A stretch of 64,000 nucleotides of DNA, taken from contig CM052356.1 in the NCBI GenBank assembly GCA_028551475.1, forward strand, positions 13,791,884 through 13,855,883, read 5' to 3'. The DNA is from Casuarina equisetifolia (taxonomy: Eukaryota > Streptophyta > Magnoliopsida > Fagales > Casuarinaceae). This document shows, piece by piece, positions 1 through 11,429 of the stretch (its first letter is position 1; every line of letters starts with the position of its first letter). Under the pieces are notes generated by a model that was given only the letters and a program-made list of their open reading frames with translations, was not told the DNA's origin and ran no database searches. The position numbers and the translations under genes were made by a program.

Positions 1-737
1 ATCAGGTGTTCTTTAGAGCCCCTAGTATAAAGATATTGTTCTATCTAGTTGCTTAAGAGCATATGAACCGAAAAGATAATAATTTAACATCAGATGAGAA
101 TGCACGTGGAAGCCACCGATCACTCTAAAGTTATGCAGCGGCAGCGTCCAACAAGGTTACACTTGCCTGATTTGGGCCAACTCATGTCACTAGTCGGCCC
201 CATTGACTGCCAGTTTTATTAACATTGGAAGTGTAAGTCGAAATCTTACTTGTGGACCTCAATGGGCCTATTGTTTTCCTAGTTAACAGTCCATGGCAAC
301 CCAACTTAATCTACGGTCTTGCCTTCTTTCTTTCAACCGCCTTCATTGGTGTTCCCTGTGCTTCCTTCATACCACCAATATCATCCGTCAATATTCAATC
401 CACCATTATCATCTGCCAATCTTCAATCTCTTCTAACCATCACTCACTTCTACTATCACCCATAATAGTACCATAACGCCGTTATCGTCCTCCTTCGATC
501 ATTCTTTTAAGCCACCTTCGACCATCGTTTGGGCTCAACCATGGCAACCATAACCAAAATCATCAACCATTGTGCTCGTCCTCCTCCTACTTTCTCTTGC
601 CCTGCTGCGGCCGCTATTTATCCTCTCAGTTACCATCCAGTGCAAGCGGCAGTCGACATGTGAGTCAACCTACGATCACCTCATCAGGTCCACCTTGTTA
701 TGAATCAAACTAGTCACGTCTGAGTCAACTCCATAAT
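1..737. other. Intergenic flank left of the first retrotransposon
   Basis: No gene is recognisable here. Short reading frames lack family features and show C/T-rich low-complexity stretches. The sequence would have been continuous with that starting at 6096 before the gypsy insertion, because the 5-bp duplication CACAA occurs at 738-742 and 6091-6095. Confidence 0.5.
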
Positions 738-742
738 CACAA

Positions 743-1136
743 TGCAGTGAGCAGCTCAGTAACACATGGATTGCCAACTCAAAATGACCTTTGTTTCATT
801 TAGTCATGTCGTTTTGAGCTTATATGTTGCGTTTGAGCTTGTAATAAGCACTAAGGTGTTCAATGTAGTATAAATAAAGAGGGTTGCGACCCTGGAAGGT
901 ATGTGGAATCTTTTTTACAGTTATAACTAGAATTTGGGAGGTTGGGGTTCCCTTTAGTGAATCCATATTGAAATTGCTCAAGGTTCTTAAAGTTCATTGT
1001 GCATTTTACATCTTAGTCAAAATTAGACGTAAATCTAAACAGTTTAGGGTACTGGATCAATAATTCTTTGTTTAGCATTCCTATTTGTTCACTCGCTTAG
1101 TTGTGAAGAATCAAGGTGACATGCAAGACCGTTGCA
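743..1136 (+). repeat. 5' LTR of the gypsy element
   Basis: Begins TGCAGTGAGCAG and ends GACCGTTGCA. It aligns along its length with 5704-6090, with point differences and small indels. It contains a TATA-like TATAAATAAAG near 870-880, a plausible element promoter. Confidence 0.9.
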
Positions 1137-1158
1137 AATTGGTATCAATACCAAAAAT

Positions 1159-2167
1159 GGGCGCTAATGAGCCTAGATGCGATCCCGAGCTTGATCAGAA
1201 ATTAGAGGCCATTAATACCACCAAGCAATAGCTTTTCTCTATGCTGGATGCTAAATTTGATGCTAAGATCGATAATATGGTAGCTCGGATGGAAAAGTAG
1301 AAAGAAACAAGTGAAAGCTCCACAGCTCCACCTTGAAGTCATCGCAACAATGGTGATGGCCAGAATCTTTTTGGTTAGATCCAAACCCGCATAGTCCGCT
1401 TGGAATTTCCTAAGTACAATGATGCAGGAGATCCAATACAATGGATTGATCGAGCTCTGCAATTTTTTGATTTTAATGACACACCAAACGAAGATCGTGT
1501 GGATTGCTTCTTGGCATTTGGATGGAGAAGCACAGATGGTCTATCAACCACTTAAAAAGGAGAAGTCTGGACAACTGATTTTGTGAAATGAATTAATTGA
1601 TGAACTACTAAAGTATTTTAGGCCTACAATTTTCAATGACCATTTCGGTGAGCTCACTAAACATAAATAGATTGGATTTGTGCATGATTATCAGTTTCAA
1701 TTTAGTAAGTTACTTCTTCGTTCTCGAAATTTAGATTCTAATCATCATATTAGGTATTTTTTGAGTGGTTTAAAAGAATATATTAAGCTTAAGGTTACTA
1801 AACATAATCCTCCTACATTATCTACTATGATTGGTTTAGCATGACTTTTGAGGCTAGAAATATAGTTATTAGGGGGACTTTCCCTGCTCCTGTATATAGG
1901 CAGAATGGGTCTGGAAGTGGTGATGATGGGTTGGGAGTAAGTGGGGAAAATTCTAAAATAGGACCTATGAGAACTTAGTTGCTAGTAAGGCAGTTGACAC
2001 AACCAGAAATCATAGATAGAAAGGCTCAAGGACTGTGTTTCAATTGTGATGAATGCTACTCCCCTAGTCACCATTGTAAGAAAATTTTTGTATTGGAAGA
2101 CCTTTCCTTAAAGGAGGATGAGGCAGTAGGTTTTCTAGAAGATGATGTAGTGCAAAGGGAACTCTAA
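1159..2167 (+). pseudogene. Decayed gypsy gag
   Basis: Encodes remnants of the capsid/nucleocapsid region that would package element RNA. The frame is broken by several stops and shifts. Recognisable parts are the capsid stretch around 1380-1800 and a zinc knuckle near 2036-2080 that begins CFNC and ends HHC, the variant typical of chromodomain gypsy elements. The knuckle sits in a 62-codon open stretch (1979-2167). Protease-like sequence follows almost directly. It cannot make a full-length Gag. Confidence 0.75.
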
Positions 2168-2185
2168 GTTCTTTCTTTAGCTACC

Positions 2186-5100
2186 ATGTTTGGAGTTAAA
2201 AGTTCACGGTCTATGCATGTGAATGCTATTATGGGGAATACAAAAATGAAGGTTTCTGTTTTACTTGACTTTGGCAGCAATTACAATTTTATGAGTGACA
2301 AGCTAGCTGTGAAGATGATCTCATTAGTAAGGGACATGAGGTGTTGCCAATGGGGATATAGTGAAAGGAAAAGGTTTATGTAAAGATATTAATATGCTTA
2401 CTCAAGGAGCCAAACTAAAGGCTGATTTCTTTGTTTTACAAATTTCAGAATTAGGAGTAGTGTTTGGGGTATAATGGCTTGAGACTTTGGGGTTAATCAC
2501 TTGGGATTTTTCAAACTTACACATGTCTTTTATGTTACAAGGAAAGTTGGTGGAATTATAAAGGGATAACATCTAGAGAATCAGTTAGTAGAAGATAGGA
2601 AATTTTTCAAAATATTACAAAAATAGAAAAAGGGGATTCTCTTGTAGTTAAGGCCTTTTATTCAGGAGGGACACAACCTTACTCTAAACCACAACCCATA
2701 TTGTTTACTGAGTTGATTGACTCATATGGGGAGTTATTCTAGAAACCACATGAACTTCCACCATTCCGATCCCATGATCACCAAATTTTATTAAGAGATG
2801 AAACCAAGGTTATTACCAATAAGTTTTATAGATACATGTACTTACAAAAGAAAGAAATTGAAAAGATAATGTTGGAACTATTATAAGAAAGGGTAATCAA
2901 GAGTAATAACAACTTTTTTTCTTCTCTTGTGTTACTGGTAAGGAAGAAGGATGGGTCTTGTAGAATGTGCATGGATTATAGATCCCTCAATAAGGAAACA
3001 ATTAAGGATGATTTCCTCATTCCCATTGCAGATGAATTGTTAGATGAGTTGTATGGAGCTAAGTTGTTCACCAAATTGGATTTAAGATCCAGTTATCACC
3101 AAATCTAGATGCAACAATAAGATATAGGTAAAACAACCTTTCAAACTCCTTTAGACCACTATGAATTTTTTAGTTATGCCATTCGGATTATGCAATGCTC
3201 CTTCAACTTTTCAAAGTTTGATGAATGATGTGTTTAAAAATATTTAGGGAGGATTATTTTGGTGTTTTTCAATGGTATACTAGTCTATAGTAGCAATTAG
3301 ATAGAACATTAGGAGCATGTGTGGCTAGTCTTTGAGAAATTAAAAGTAAATTAGCTGTTTGTTAAGAAACAAAAGTGCTATTTTGAGGTATCTGAAGTGG
3401 GTTATTTTAGGACATATCATTATTGGAGATGGAGTTAGGGTAGAAGCTGAAAAGATATCAACTATCAAAGAGTGGCCAACACCCTCCATAGTGAAGGCTT
3501 TAAGGAGTTTTTTGGGTCTTATTGGCTATTATCATAAGTTTATTCAATATTATGATATAATTGTTTCACCCATGACCAAGCTACTTAGGAGGAAAGTTTT
3601 CTATGGACTAGTGAGGTAGATCAGTCCTTTATTGAGTTGAAGAAGTCTTTAACCGAGGCCCCAATTTTAAGATTACCAGGTTTTTCTTTTCCTTTCACAA
3701 AGTGTGATGCTAGTGGATTAGGAATTAGAGTTGTGCTGACTTAAGAACAATAACCATTAGCCTATTTTAGTCAAGCATTCAAAGGGAATAATTTACTGCT
3801 TTCTACCTATGAAAGGAACTATTAGCACTGATTCTTGCAATGAAGAAATGGAGGCAATACTTATCAGGAAAGAAATTTATAGTCAAGATTGATAAAAAAA
3901 AGTCTACAACATTTGTGGAATCAGAAAATTACAACCCCTGCTCAGTAACATTGGCCTATCAAGCTGATTGGTTATGACTTTGAGATGCACTATAGACTTG
4001 GAAGGCAGAATTTAGCCAGTAATACCTTATCTAGAAAGGAAGAAGTACCATAACAAACTAATAAGACAAAGTCTTTAATAACACCATTTTCTTCTAATAA
4101 GAAAAAAAAAAGGTCGAGGATATTGAACAACAATCAGTTAATGAGTATTTTAGTAAGGAAGTAGGGCAAACCAACGGTATTAAAGAAGAATTACCTATGG
4201 AGATAATCCTACCTTCTCTAAGAAATGCAGTTGCAAATAAAAATGGTGTTTGGGAAGCAATAGATCAATTGAAGGTTATTTCTGCTTTTATTCTAGAATG
4301 GTTAGAGACCATTCAAAAGGAGGTAAATAACAATTCAAAAATACAAGAACTTCTAAATAAATTGACCATAGGGAATTATGAGGAAGCTGGAAGTACCAAA
4401 AGGGTGTATTATTCTTTAAGAATAGAATTTTTCTGAATAAGAATTCTACATTGATTCTAGTCATATTACAAGAGTTGCATGAAGCATCCCATAAGGGATA
4501 TTTTAAAACATTGCAACGGGTCAAGGCAGTATTCTTTTGGAATAACCTCAAGCCTTTAGTTATGAAATTTGTAAAAGAATGTGGAATTTGTCAAATGGTG
4601 AAATTGAAAAACATTAAACCAAATGGGTTGCTATCCCCATTGCCTAAACCAGAACAAATCTAGGAGGATATAGCAATGGATTTCATTGAAGGACTACCAT
4701 CATCACAGGGTAAGAAAGTAATCATGATTGTGGTTGATAGGCTTTCCAAACTTGCTTATTTTATAGCCCTAGCACACCCCTATATTGCTATCATAGTGGC
4801 ACAAATTTTCTTTGAGAATATCTTTAAATTATATGGAATGCTAAGAAGTATTGTATGTGATCGTGATGTGGTTTTTACCAATACTTTTTGGAGGCACATC
4901 TTTGAGTTGCAAGAGACCAAATTCAATTTTTCTTTAGCCTATCACCCATAAACACATGGGCAATCTGAGGTGGTTAATAAGACTTTAGAAGTGTATCTAT
5001 AATGTTTCACTTATGATCAACCTAAAGAGTGGGTTAAATGGCTTCCATGGGCTAAGTATTGTTACAATACTAGCACTCATGGAGCCACTCAAAAGTCACC

Positions 5101-5608
5101 TTATGAGGTAATTTATGATAGATACCCTCCTACTCTCCTCTTCTACATGCCAGGCTCTTCTATAGTAGAAATGGTGGATCGTGAATTACAGTCCAGAGAC
5201 TTGGTTTCTAAAAATCTTAAAGAAAGGTTGTTGGTTGCACAAAGTTGAATGAGGAAGTACCATAATGTAGGTAGAAGGGAAGAACATTTTATGGTTGGAG
5301 ATCGAGTCTATTTGAAGCCACAACCTTATAGAGGCAACTCAGTGGTCATACAAAGAAACTACAAGTTCTCTCCTAGATACTTTGGACCATTTGAAGTTCT
5401 ACAAAAAATTGGGGAAGTGGCATATCATTTGAAGCTAACAGTATGGTTAAGAATCCATGATATGTTCCATGTTTCAATATTAAAGAGGGCCATTGGAAGT
5501 AATGTTGAGGTACAAATTGATTTGCCTTCTTATTCAAATAATGAAGATGCTATAAGCCCTCAGCCCCCAGCTATTTTGGAAGTTAGAGTTAGAAAGAAAA
5601 GAGCTTAA
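2186..5608 (+). pseudogene. Decayed gypsy pol (protease-RT-RNase H-integrase)
   Basis: Protease remnant near 2250-2300 has DFG where the family has DSG or DTG. Reverse transcriptase spans about 2930-3300 (RKKDGS and LDLRS motifs); the catalytic YxDD box is altered to FFNG, so RT activity is lost even apart from the stops. RNase H-like sequence follows around 3690-4060. Integrase covers about 4450-5600: a CxxC zinc-finger end (CGICQ) at 4583-4595, the catalytic core (MDFIEG at 4675, SIVCDRD at 4850, then the glutamate in GQSEVVN after a stop), and a C-terminal domain with FHVS (5249-5608). In-frame stops occur throughout. Confidence 0.85.
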
Positions 5609-5703
5609 TATCTAGTGCACTAGCAAGCACTCCTAGTTTAGGTTTGAAGAAAGATTTATTTTTTTCAACTTTGTAGACAAGTTTGTAGTCAAGCAGGGAG
5701 GGA

Positions 5704-6090
5704 TGCAACGAGTAGCTCAGTAACACGTGGACTGCCAGCTCAGAATGACCTTTGTTTCACTTAGTCATGTCGTTTTGAGCTTATATGTTTGCATTTGAGC
5801 TTGTAATAAGCACTGAGGTGTTTAGTGTAATATAAATAAAGAGAGCTACGACCCTAGAAGGTATGCAAAATCTGTTTTACAGTTGTAACTTAAATTTGGG
5901 AGTTGGGGTTCCCTCTATTGAATCCATTTGCCCAAGGTTCTTAGAGTTCATTGTGCATTTTACTTCTTAGTCAAAATTGGGCGTAAATCCAAATAGTTGA
6001 GGGTACTGGATCAAGATTTCTCTGTTCAGTATTCCCATCCGTTAACTTGCTAAGCTGGGAAGAATCAAGGTGACACGCAATACCCCTGCA
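5704..6090 (+). repeat. 3' LTR of the gypsy element
   Basis: Starts TGCAACGAGTAGCTC after a purine tract and ends TACCCCTGCA, followed by the CACAA target duplication. It is a diverged copy of 743-1136. Confidence 0.9.
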
Positions 6091-6367
6091 CACAACCGGG
6101 TCAATTCAACCAAGAAAGAGCTAACTTACTAAGCAAACTCGATGGGATTAGCTTTATCCGAACAAAAGCATCATTTGTTTGTTAAATGATATAAAAAAAA
6201 TACCGTAATATAGGACTATTAAACACTATTGTCGCTTCGTCGGTGTAAGTTTCATTAGGTCGGTTTATTCCAGAAAATAATTGAGGTTGAGTTGTAGAAA
6301 CAAACAAGAAACACAACGTGGCTACAAGAAGCTATTAATTAAGCTCTGAGGATCGTGATCAACTTAA

Positions 6368-6411
6368 CACGTGCGATCCACGTGGCCCCTGAGCAAAACA
6401 CAGCTATTTAA
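6368..6411 (+). promoter_or_regulatory. Paired G-boxes and TATA box, plus orientation
   Basis: Two perfect CACGTG G-boxes (6368-6373 and 6379-6384) lie 11 bp apart, start to start. A TATA-like CTATTTAA follows at 6404-6411. The spacing is that of a plant core promoter pointing rightward. No convincing plus-strand gene follows: the oleosin begins on the opposite strand, so a transcript from here would run antisense into it. The gypsy element ends about 280 bp upstream. Function is inferred only. Confidence 0.35.
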
Positions 6412-6736
6412 CGCGCGTGCTCTGCATTCATACGCGTATTGAATTGAAGTGACTTGAAGAGTGTGCACGATTTGCCTCCTTACTGTTGAAATCCATACAT
6501 TCGTAAGGAAAACCGCGATTAGAAGAAATCGCAGCTTAAGTCGAGCTCCTCAATTATGAAGGACGAAAGAAAAGAAAACATAAATTTAAGACTACATAGA
6601 ATTCAGCTTATTACAAAAACCGTAACAGACCCCATAAACCACTATGACAGAACACCGACAGCACTGACAACCGATCAAACCCTTCTACTACAGCTTTCAT
6701 CACTGAGTGACACGGACCAGAGACATGGGCTGGGGC

Positions 6737-7156
6737 TTAAGAGCCCTGAGAACCCACATGCTGCTGACCGAACTGCTCAGCCCTGTCCTTCATCTCTCGA
6801 GCCTTACTAGCCAGCTTCGAGCGTGCATAGTCAAGTTGATCCGCTCCAGGTGGGTGCCTCCCCGTCACGTACCGGTAGATCCACGATAAAACCGTCACCG
6901 CGGCTACACCGAACCCGCCGGAGGTCAAGAACCCCATGATGATAAGCGCTACTGTTATGACCGCAGGGACGAGAACCGGACTGAATATCACAAAGAGCGG
7001 GGTGGCTACAGTCAAGGCAATGACCGTGCCGGCAAGGATCAAGCCGGAGAGGACTAGAAGTGATCCGCCAGCGGTGGCCGCAGTGGCTGCCTTGACAACC
7101 TGGTGGGATCGAGATTGTTGGCCCTGGTCCTGGGATTGCCTCTGGTGCTCAGCCAT
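6737..7156 (-). CDS. Oleosin (low-molecular-weight type)
   Basis: Structural protein of seed oil bodies; it coats triacylglycerol droplets as part of a phospholipid/protein monolayer and keeps them from coalescing. The 139-residue product has a short polar N-terminus rich in Q, S and H (1-20), a long uncharged hydrophobic hairpin (about 30-95) and an amphipathic basic C-terminus (about 105-139). The diagnostic proline knot [12 protein letters not shown] is at 53-64 and fits PX5SPX3P exactly. Length and a short C-terminal part fit the L-form without the extra segment of H-oleosins. The single-exon frame is normal for the family and starts at the only upstream ATG in frame. RY and G-box elements upstream fit ABA/maturation control in seeds. 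The gene looks intact. Confidence 0.95.
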   Translation of the reverse strand: MAEHQRQSQDQGQQSRSHQVVKAATAATAGGSLLVLSGLILAGTVIALTVATPLFVIFSPVLVPAVITVALIIMGFLTSGGFGVAAVTVLSWIYRYVTGRHPPGADQLDYARSKLASKAREMKDRAEQFGQQHVGSQGS

Positions 7157-7245
7157 TTTGCCAATATCAGAAGGCGGAGAGTTGCAGACTCAGCGTATGT
7201 GAATGGTTTTGTGAAGCTGATCATGTTGATGTGTGGTGCGAGCTG

Positions 7246-7368
7246 TGTTTTTTAAAGAGGGAGTCTTGCGGGAGTGGGATGGCACGTCTTGAGTTAGGGG
7301 TGGCACGTGTTACGAAGTTTTCATGCAGGGGCTGCATGTTGATGAGGTGTCTCGGTTTCGGGACACGT
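7246..7368 (-). promoter_or_regulatory. Oleosin promoter: TATA-like box, ACGT elements and palindromic RY motif
   Basis: Read toward the gene, a TATA-like TTTAAAAAA lies at about 7247-7256, some 90 bp before the ATG. Further upstream are a perfect G-box/ABRE CACGTG (7304-7309) and two more ACGT cores (7284-7287, 7365-7368). A perfect inverted pair of RY elements (CATGCAG, three bases, CTGCATG) lies at 7322-7338. RY motifs bind B3 factors of the ABI3/FUS3/LEC2 group, and G-boxes bind ABA-responsive bZIPs. The combination is the classical seed-maturation module; the inverted RY pair is unusually neat. Confidence 0.65.
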
Positions 7369-7399
7369 CGCTAGCTTTTGTCCGATGTCAGGTTTGTTG

Positions 7400-8246
7400 A
7401 AGAGCGATAGAGACAGAAAGATTGAGAGGAAAGCCATGAAGTGGACACCTGTTTCGTTAGAAATTTGGTCTTTAATTCTCCCAAAAAAAGGATAAATTTA
7501 ATTATCTAATGTATTTCTCATCAATGTGTTGTCCATTATGTCTGCGTGGCCTTGGCTCTCACTCCCTTGTGCTGGAGACCCTCCAACGAACATTAGCATG
7601 AATAATACCTCCAGCATATACAGCACATACCTTGTATTCGTTCAATGCCGCTATATTTACAAGAAATACACGGTTTGGGTTTCTTTCGGTGATGAAATTT
7701 AATGTATTATTTTTTTAATAGGCAGGGGGTTGAGGGTTTTCATATCTCTAACCTAAAATTTTTTAAGTCACCACTTGGATTCCAATTGAGTCAAGATAAT
7801 GATGAAATTTAATATATTTTCATTATCAATATACTAATTTGTAATGCTTTTTATATGTATAAATGTTCATTTTCATATAAACTAAATTTAAGAGAGGAAA
7901 TAATCATTTTAATATTATATTAGAGTTTAAGGTGAAGATCTAACGTTCTAGTATACAAAAGTCTGCAACAAAAAATGGTATGTGATGAGATATGTTTTTC
8001 CTGCACAAAGCTTATAGCCCCATATTGGCTTTAAAAGGGTACTATCAAAAATTAGTGTGACAAAAGTTTTACTTAGAATATCATCTTTATAAAGATTTAT
8101 TTTTTGTTAAATTTGAGCTAACTTTCTATTAGAATTGGTAGAACAATTAGGTTAAAAGAAAAAAGTTGTAATTACAATCAAGGATCTCTACGTAATTGTG
8201 AAACTAAAAAATATCTTTTAGATGCAGTTGGTTTCCTAGTAGTATC
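7400..8246. other. AT-rich intergenic stretch
   Basis: No gene, RNA or clear repeat family is recognisable between the oleosin promoter and the first copia LTR. Short T-runs and scattered degenerate sequence only. Confidence 0.45.
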
Positions 8247-8536
8247 TGTTGGAAAAATATGTGTTTTGTTTTGACAAATTTTGATTGCATATAATATATA
8301 AATATTTTTCATATGTTGATGTGCAAAATTGAAAAACAAGGAAGTAAAAGGTGTGCAAATTATAATATATCAATTAATGATATTATAAAGTAGCCTAGTT
8401 CCTACATTCTATATAATGCAACCTTATATAGGCTCAAAACAAATATTTTTATGCAATAAAAATTGGAGAAACATTAGTTGCATAATAATTTCTTTTAAAG
8501 AAAAAAATGATGCTAGATCTTATATTTTTACATGTA

Positions 8537-8725
8537 ACTTGAAGTCCACTTAAGGATTGATCCAAGCCCACATAAAGTAGGTTGCTCGAAGTCCACTTAA
8601 GGATTAATCCAAGTCCATATGAAGTAGGCCACTTGAAGTCCACTTAAAAGATTGATTCAAGCCCATTTAAAGTAGGCCGATTGAAGCTTACTTAAAAGTT
8701 GATCCAAGCCCAATAGCCCACTCAT
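8537..8725 (+). repeat. 47-bp tandem repeat, about four copies, within the copia LTR
   Basis: Copies start at about 8537, 8584, 8631 and 8679, built on TTGAAGTCCACTTAAGG and GATCCAAGCCCA cores. Copies differ at several positions. In the related solo LTR this zone instead contains a 34-35-bp tandem repeat (13298-13400), so it is a hypervariable part of the LTR. Confidence 0.8.
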
Positions 8726-9374
8726 TGAGAAACGACACCATTTAAGTTAAAAGATTGGAGCACATGTTTAATTGAGCTCCCGATTGAGGAGCCCTAGCCC
8801 CTATTCAAAGTGTTCTCACACAGCTTCTATATCTTTCTCTTTGAGTAGCCGATTCTCCAATGGGAAGATTTAAGAAGAGATTGAATGTCAGAAAGGTCAT
8901 TTGTAAGTATTAGTTGAAGCTTTAACTATAGATTGATGGAAATCTCTCTATCTTCTAACTGGAAGAAAGCTACGAGCATGTCAAGTTTGACAAGAAACCC
9001 TAATGAGCTTTTGTTATTTAGATATGATATAAAAACTATTGTTGACGATTGACTAGAGGCTTTTGATCTATTTGTGAGAAATGGTGAGAAGGATTTGAAG
9101 TTGCTCAGGCATTACTATTTCTACCAGCTTCTGTGATTCTCTTTAATCTTTGGTGATATTCGGTGATACTCTTTCAAGATCATTTCTTTGTGATCATACA
9201 TATTTGTATACACTTGTTTATGTGCTAATTAAACTTTAATCATTATATGCACATAAATCTTGTTGTGAATCCAAAACCCTAATTTAATGATATTTAAAGG
9301 TTTCATGATTAAAGCTTAAATACTCATTTAATATCTTAAATAAGCTCTGTGTTTAGCAACATTGATATGGGACC

Positions 9375-9906
9375 AACTATGCTAGCCAATGCTAATGGCC
9401 TAACCCATATGTTGAGCGTCTTAGCAAGTATATATTTAGGCCACAACGCAATCCAATGAGTCTAAGAAACCCAAACTTAAAGGGCATCCAAACATTCTTT
9501 AGGAATCTTGATATGTTTAGGACTTCTTAACTATTGTTTTAGGGTTTTTAAGTTGTCAAGTTTCTTAATTATCTAGGATTCCTTATTTGTTGAGATCCTT
9601 GATTTGTTAGGATCTTATCCCTAATTTGTTGGGATCCTATCTCTAATTTGTTGGAATAGAATCATAACAAATCAAAGATCTCAACAAATAAGGAAATCTT
9701 AGATAATTAAGAACTTTGACAATTTAAAAATCCTAAAATAATAGTTAAGAAGTCCTAAACATATCAAGATTCTTAGAGAATCTCTGGGATACCCTTCAAG
9801 TTTAGGTTTCTTAGACCTATTAGATCATGTTGTGGCCCAAACATGTACTTGCTAAGACATTCAACATATGGGTTGGGCCATTAGCGTTGGCTAGCATAGG
9901 TGCTCC
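9375..9906. repeat. Long inverted repeat of gypsy LTR sequence
   Basis: The left arm (about 9375-9648) and right arm (about 9657-9906) are reverse complements at very roughly 85-90 percent by eye, with almost no spacer. Landmarks: CTATGCTAGCCAA in the left arm and TTGGCTAGCATAGG in the right, and GATATGTTTAGGACTTC against its complement. Transcription would give a hairpin of about 250 bp. Confidence 0.75.
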
Positions 9907-10606
9907 AACATCAAAAGACTATGATACATGGATAGAAAAGTGGTACAGGAAAGAAGCCTCACCAAAGAAAGATACAGAGGTAGTTCAAATCCAAGAAAAA
10001 GGTATGATGGAAACAAAACAAAACAATTTGGATCTACCAAAGCTTATGGTGTTGGCAGAGAAGGAGGTAGACCCAAAAAGTTTGGATCCTTTAAAGATTG
10101 AGGCACCAATGACCATAAATGTAAATCCAAAGTGCTTAGATACTCCAAAGCAAAATGTACTACCTAAAAAGGAGATAGAGCCAAGAAGTTTAGATCTATC
10201 GAAGCATGAGATATTACCAAACAAGACAGTAGTAGAAATTTTGTCAAAAGAAACACAAGGTTTCATCTAAGTGTTCTAAGAATTCAAAGACACTATTTAG
10301 CATAAACAATGGTTTACTTTATGGGTTTGTATTGTCAAATCATGAGAAAAAGACATGTTAACAAAAATCACCAAGATTTTTAAATGCTATTGATGAAGGT
10401 GCCATTAAGACATATCATAACTTCAACTACTTGTTTGGATCATATTGTTGGTTAGGTTATAAACTTTCATCCAAATAGCATGGTTGTTTACCTTTGATTT
10501 GTGAACTAGCACACTTGGTAGGCCACTTAAAGTTAGATCCATGGAGCGGTAAAGCCTAAAGCAACAATCAAGATTTGAGGACAAATCTTCTTTAAGAAAG
10601 GGAGAA
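9907..10606 (+). pseudogene. Gypsy-family internal fragment (non-gag, non-pol open region)
   Basis: An open stretch of about 120 codons (to 10270) starts with a DYDTWIEKWYRKEA segment and continues as a low-complexity K/P/L/D-rich chain. Beyond the stop, the sequence stays alignable with the minus-strand stretch 29637-30420, including a shared FLYGFVLSNHEK-type segment. It lies just before a purine tract and LTR in both places. This makes it the 3' internal part of a related non-autonomous family. Function unknown; I see no catalytic motif. Confidence 0.5.
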
Positions 10607-11365
10607 TGGTGTAAAAGTAGCTATGCTAGCCAACACTAACAACCCAGCTTATATGTTGAGTGTCTTAGCAAGTACATGTTTAGACCACAGCGTGATCCAA
10701 TGGGTCCAAGATGCCCAAACTTGACGAGCATCCTAGAGATTCTCTATGAATCTTAATATGTTTAGGACTCCTTAACTGTTGTTTTAGGGTTTTTAAATTA
10801 TCAAGGTTCTTAATTATCTAGGATTTTCTTATTCGTTGAGATCCTTAATTTGTTAAGATCTTATCCCTAATTCGTTGGGATCTTGATTTGATTAAATTTT
10901 ATATTTTCATGATTTTAAGGATCATGGATCTTACTAGGATTAGATACTGTTGTCTATTTAAAGATAGTGTTATTTTAATTGTAAGAAGAACTTTTGGGGG
11001 ATCCTTTGGAGATTCAAAAGAATTTTTTTTTATCCAACTTTGCCTTTTAAATTTCGTGCTCCTACTTTCCATAAGTCAACCTTTTATTGTAAATAGTGAC
11101 TTGTGTAACTCCTTGAGGAGGAGTTGGAAAGAGGACTTCAACTGGTTAAGTTGGAGAAAAAAGATGGTGAAAGTAGGTGAAAAAGGCCAAACCATCGTGG
11201 AAAATTTGTGTTTATCCTTATTGTATGTGTGTTTTATCTTGTTGCTTATATTCATCCTTTGTGTTTTATTTGATTTTATAGTGAATGTTCAAAGATGGAT
11301 TGATAGATATAGCTTGAGATAACCAATTCAACCCACCCTTCTTGATTAGCCATTATACCTAATAA

Positions 11366-11385
11366 TTGGCATTAAGAGCTAGGTT
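11366..11385 (+). other. Copia primer-binding site
   Basis: TTGGCATTAAGAGCTAGG follows the LTR end and resembles the plant tRNA-Met primer site TTGGTATCAGAGC with several changes. It fixes the LTR end near 11364. Confidence 0.6.
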
Positions 11386-11429
11386 CTCTGATTTAAATGC
11401 TTAACATCCTAGAGTATATCCTTATAATG

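Larger units (their letters stand above)
743..6090 (+). mobile_element. Ty3/gypsy chromovirus-type LTR retrotransposon, complete but decayed
   Basis: Two LTRs (743-1136 and 5704-6090), each running TG to CA, bracket a gag-pol internal region. The flanking 5-bp sequences are identical (CACAA at 738-742 and 6091-6095), so the ends are exact. A tRNA-Met-type primer site (TTGGTATCAATACC) lies just inside the 5' LTR near 1138-1152. A purine-rich tract (GCAGGGAGGGA) precedes the 3' LTR. Domain order is gag, protease, RT, RNase H, integrase, the order of Ty3/gypsy. The integrase C-terminus reads FHVS, as in chromodomain-bearing clades (Tekay/Reina), and is followed by a degraded chromodomain-like start. 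Many stops and substitutions make it non-autonomous and old. The LTRs differ at numerous sites. Confidence 0.93.
9363..11085 (+). mobile_element. Gypsy-derived remnant nested in the copia LTR
   Basis: LTR-type sequence starts TGATATGG at 9363 and recurs at 10607 (TGGTGTAAAAG) after the purine tract AAGAAAGGGAGAA; the two share CTATGCTAGCC and a long common body. Between them lie an inverted partial LTR (to about 9906) and a coding-like internal piece. The right end, about 11085, is placed only by where copia LTR similarity resumes. No target duplication could be confirmed. The same LTR family occurs on the minus strand at 18425-19095. Confidence 0.6.
8247..11364 (+). repeat. Copia 5' LTR, expanded by an internal gypsy insertion
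   Basis: Its outer parts align with the solo LTR at 12772-14523: the start (TGTTG), the segment around 8340-8410 versus 12860-12930, and the end (about 11090-11364 versus 14090-14523). The middle, 9363 to about 11085, has no counterpart there and is gypsy-derived. Without that insert the LTR would be about 1.4 kb. Confidence 0.75.

Noticed and set aside
252..476. A 74-codon frame at the left edge
   Set aside because: S/I/P-rich low-complexity sequence without motif or promoter; not supportable as a gene.
6556..6889. Plus-strand frames overlapping the oleosin
   Set aside because: They are mostly antisense to oleosin or in its 3' flank and have no family features.
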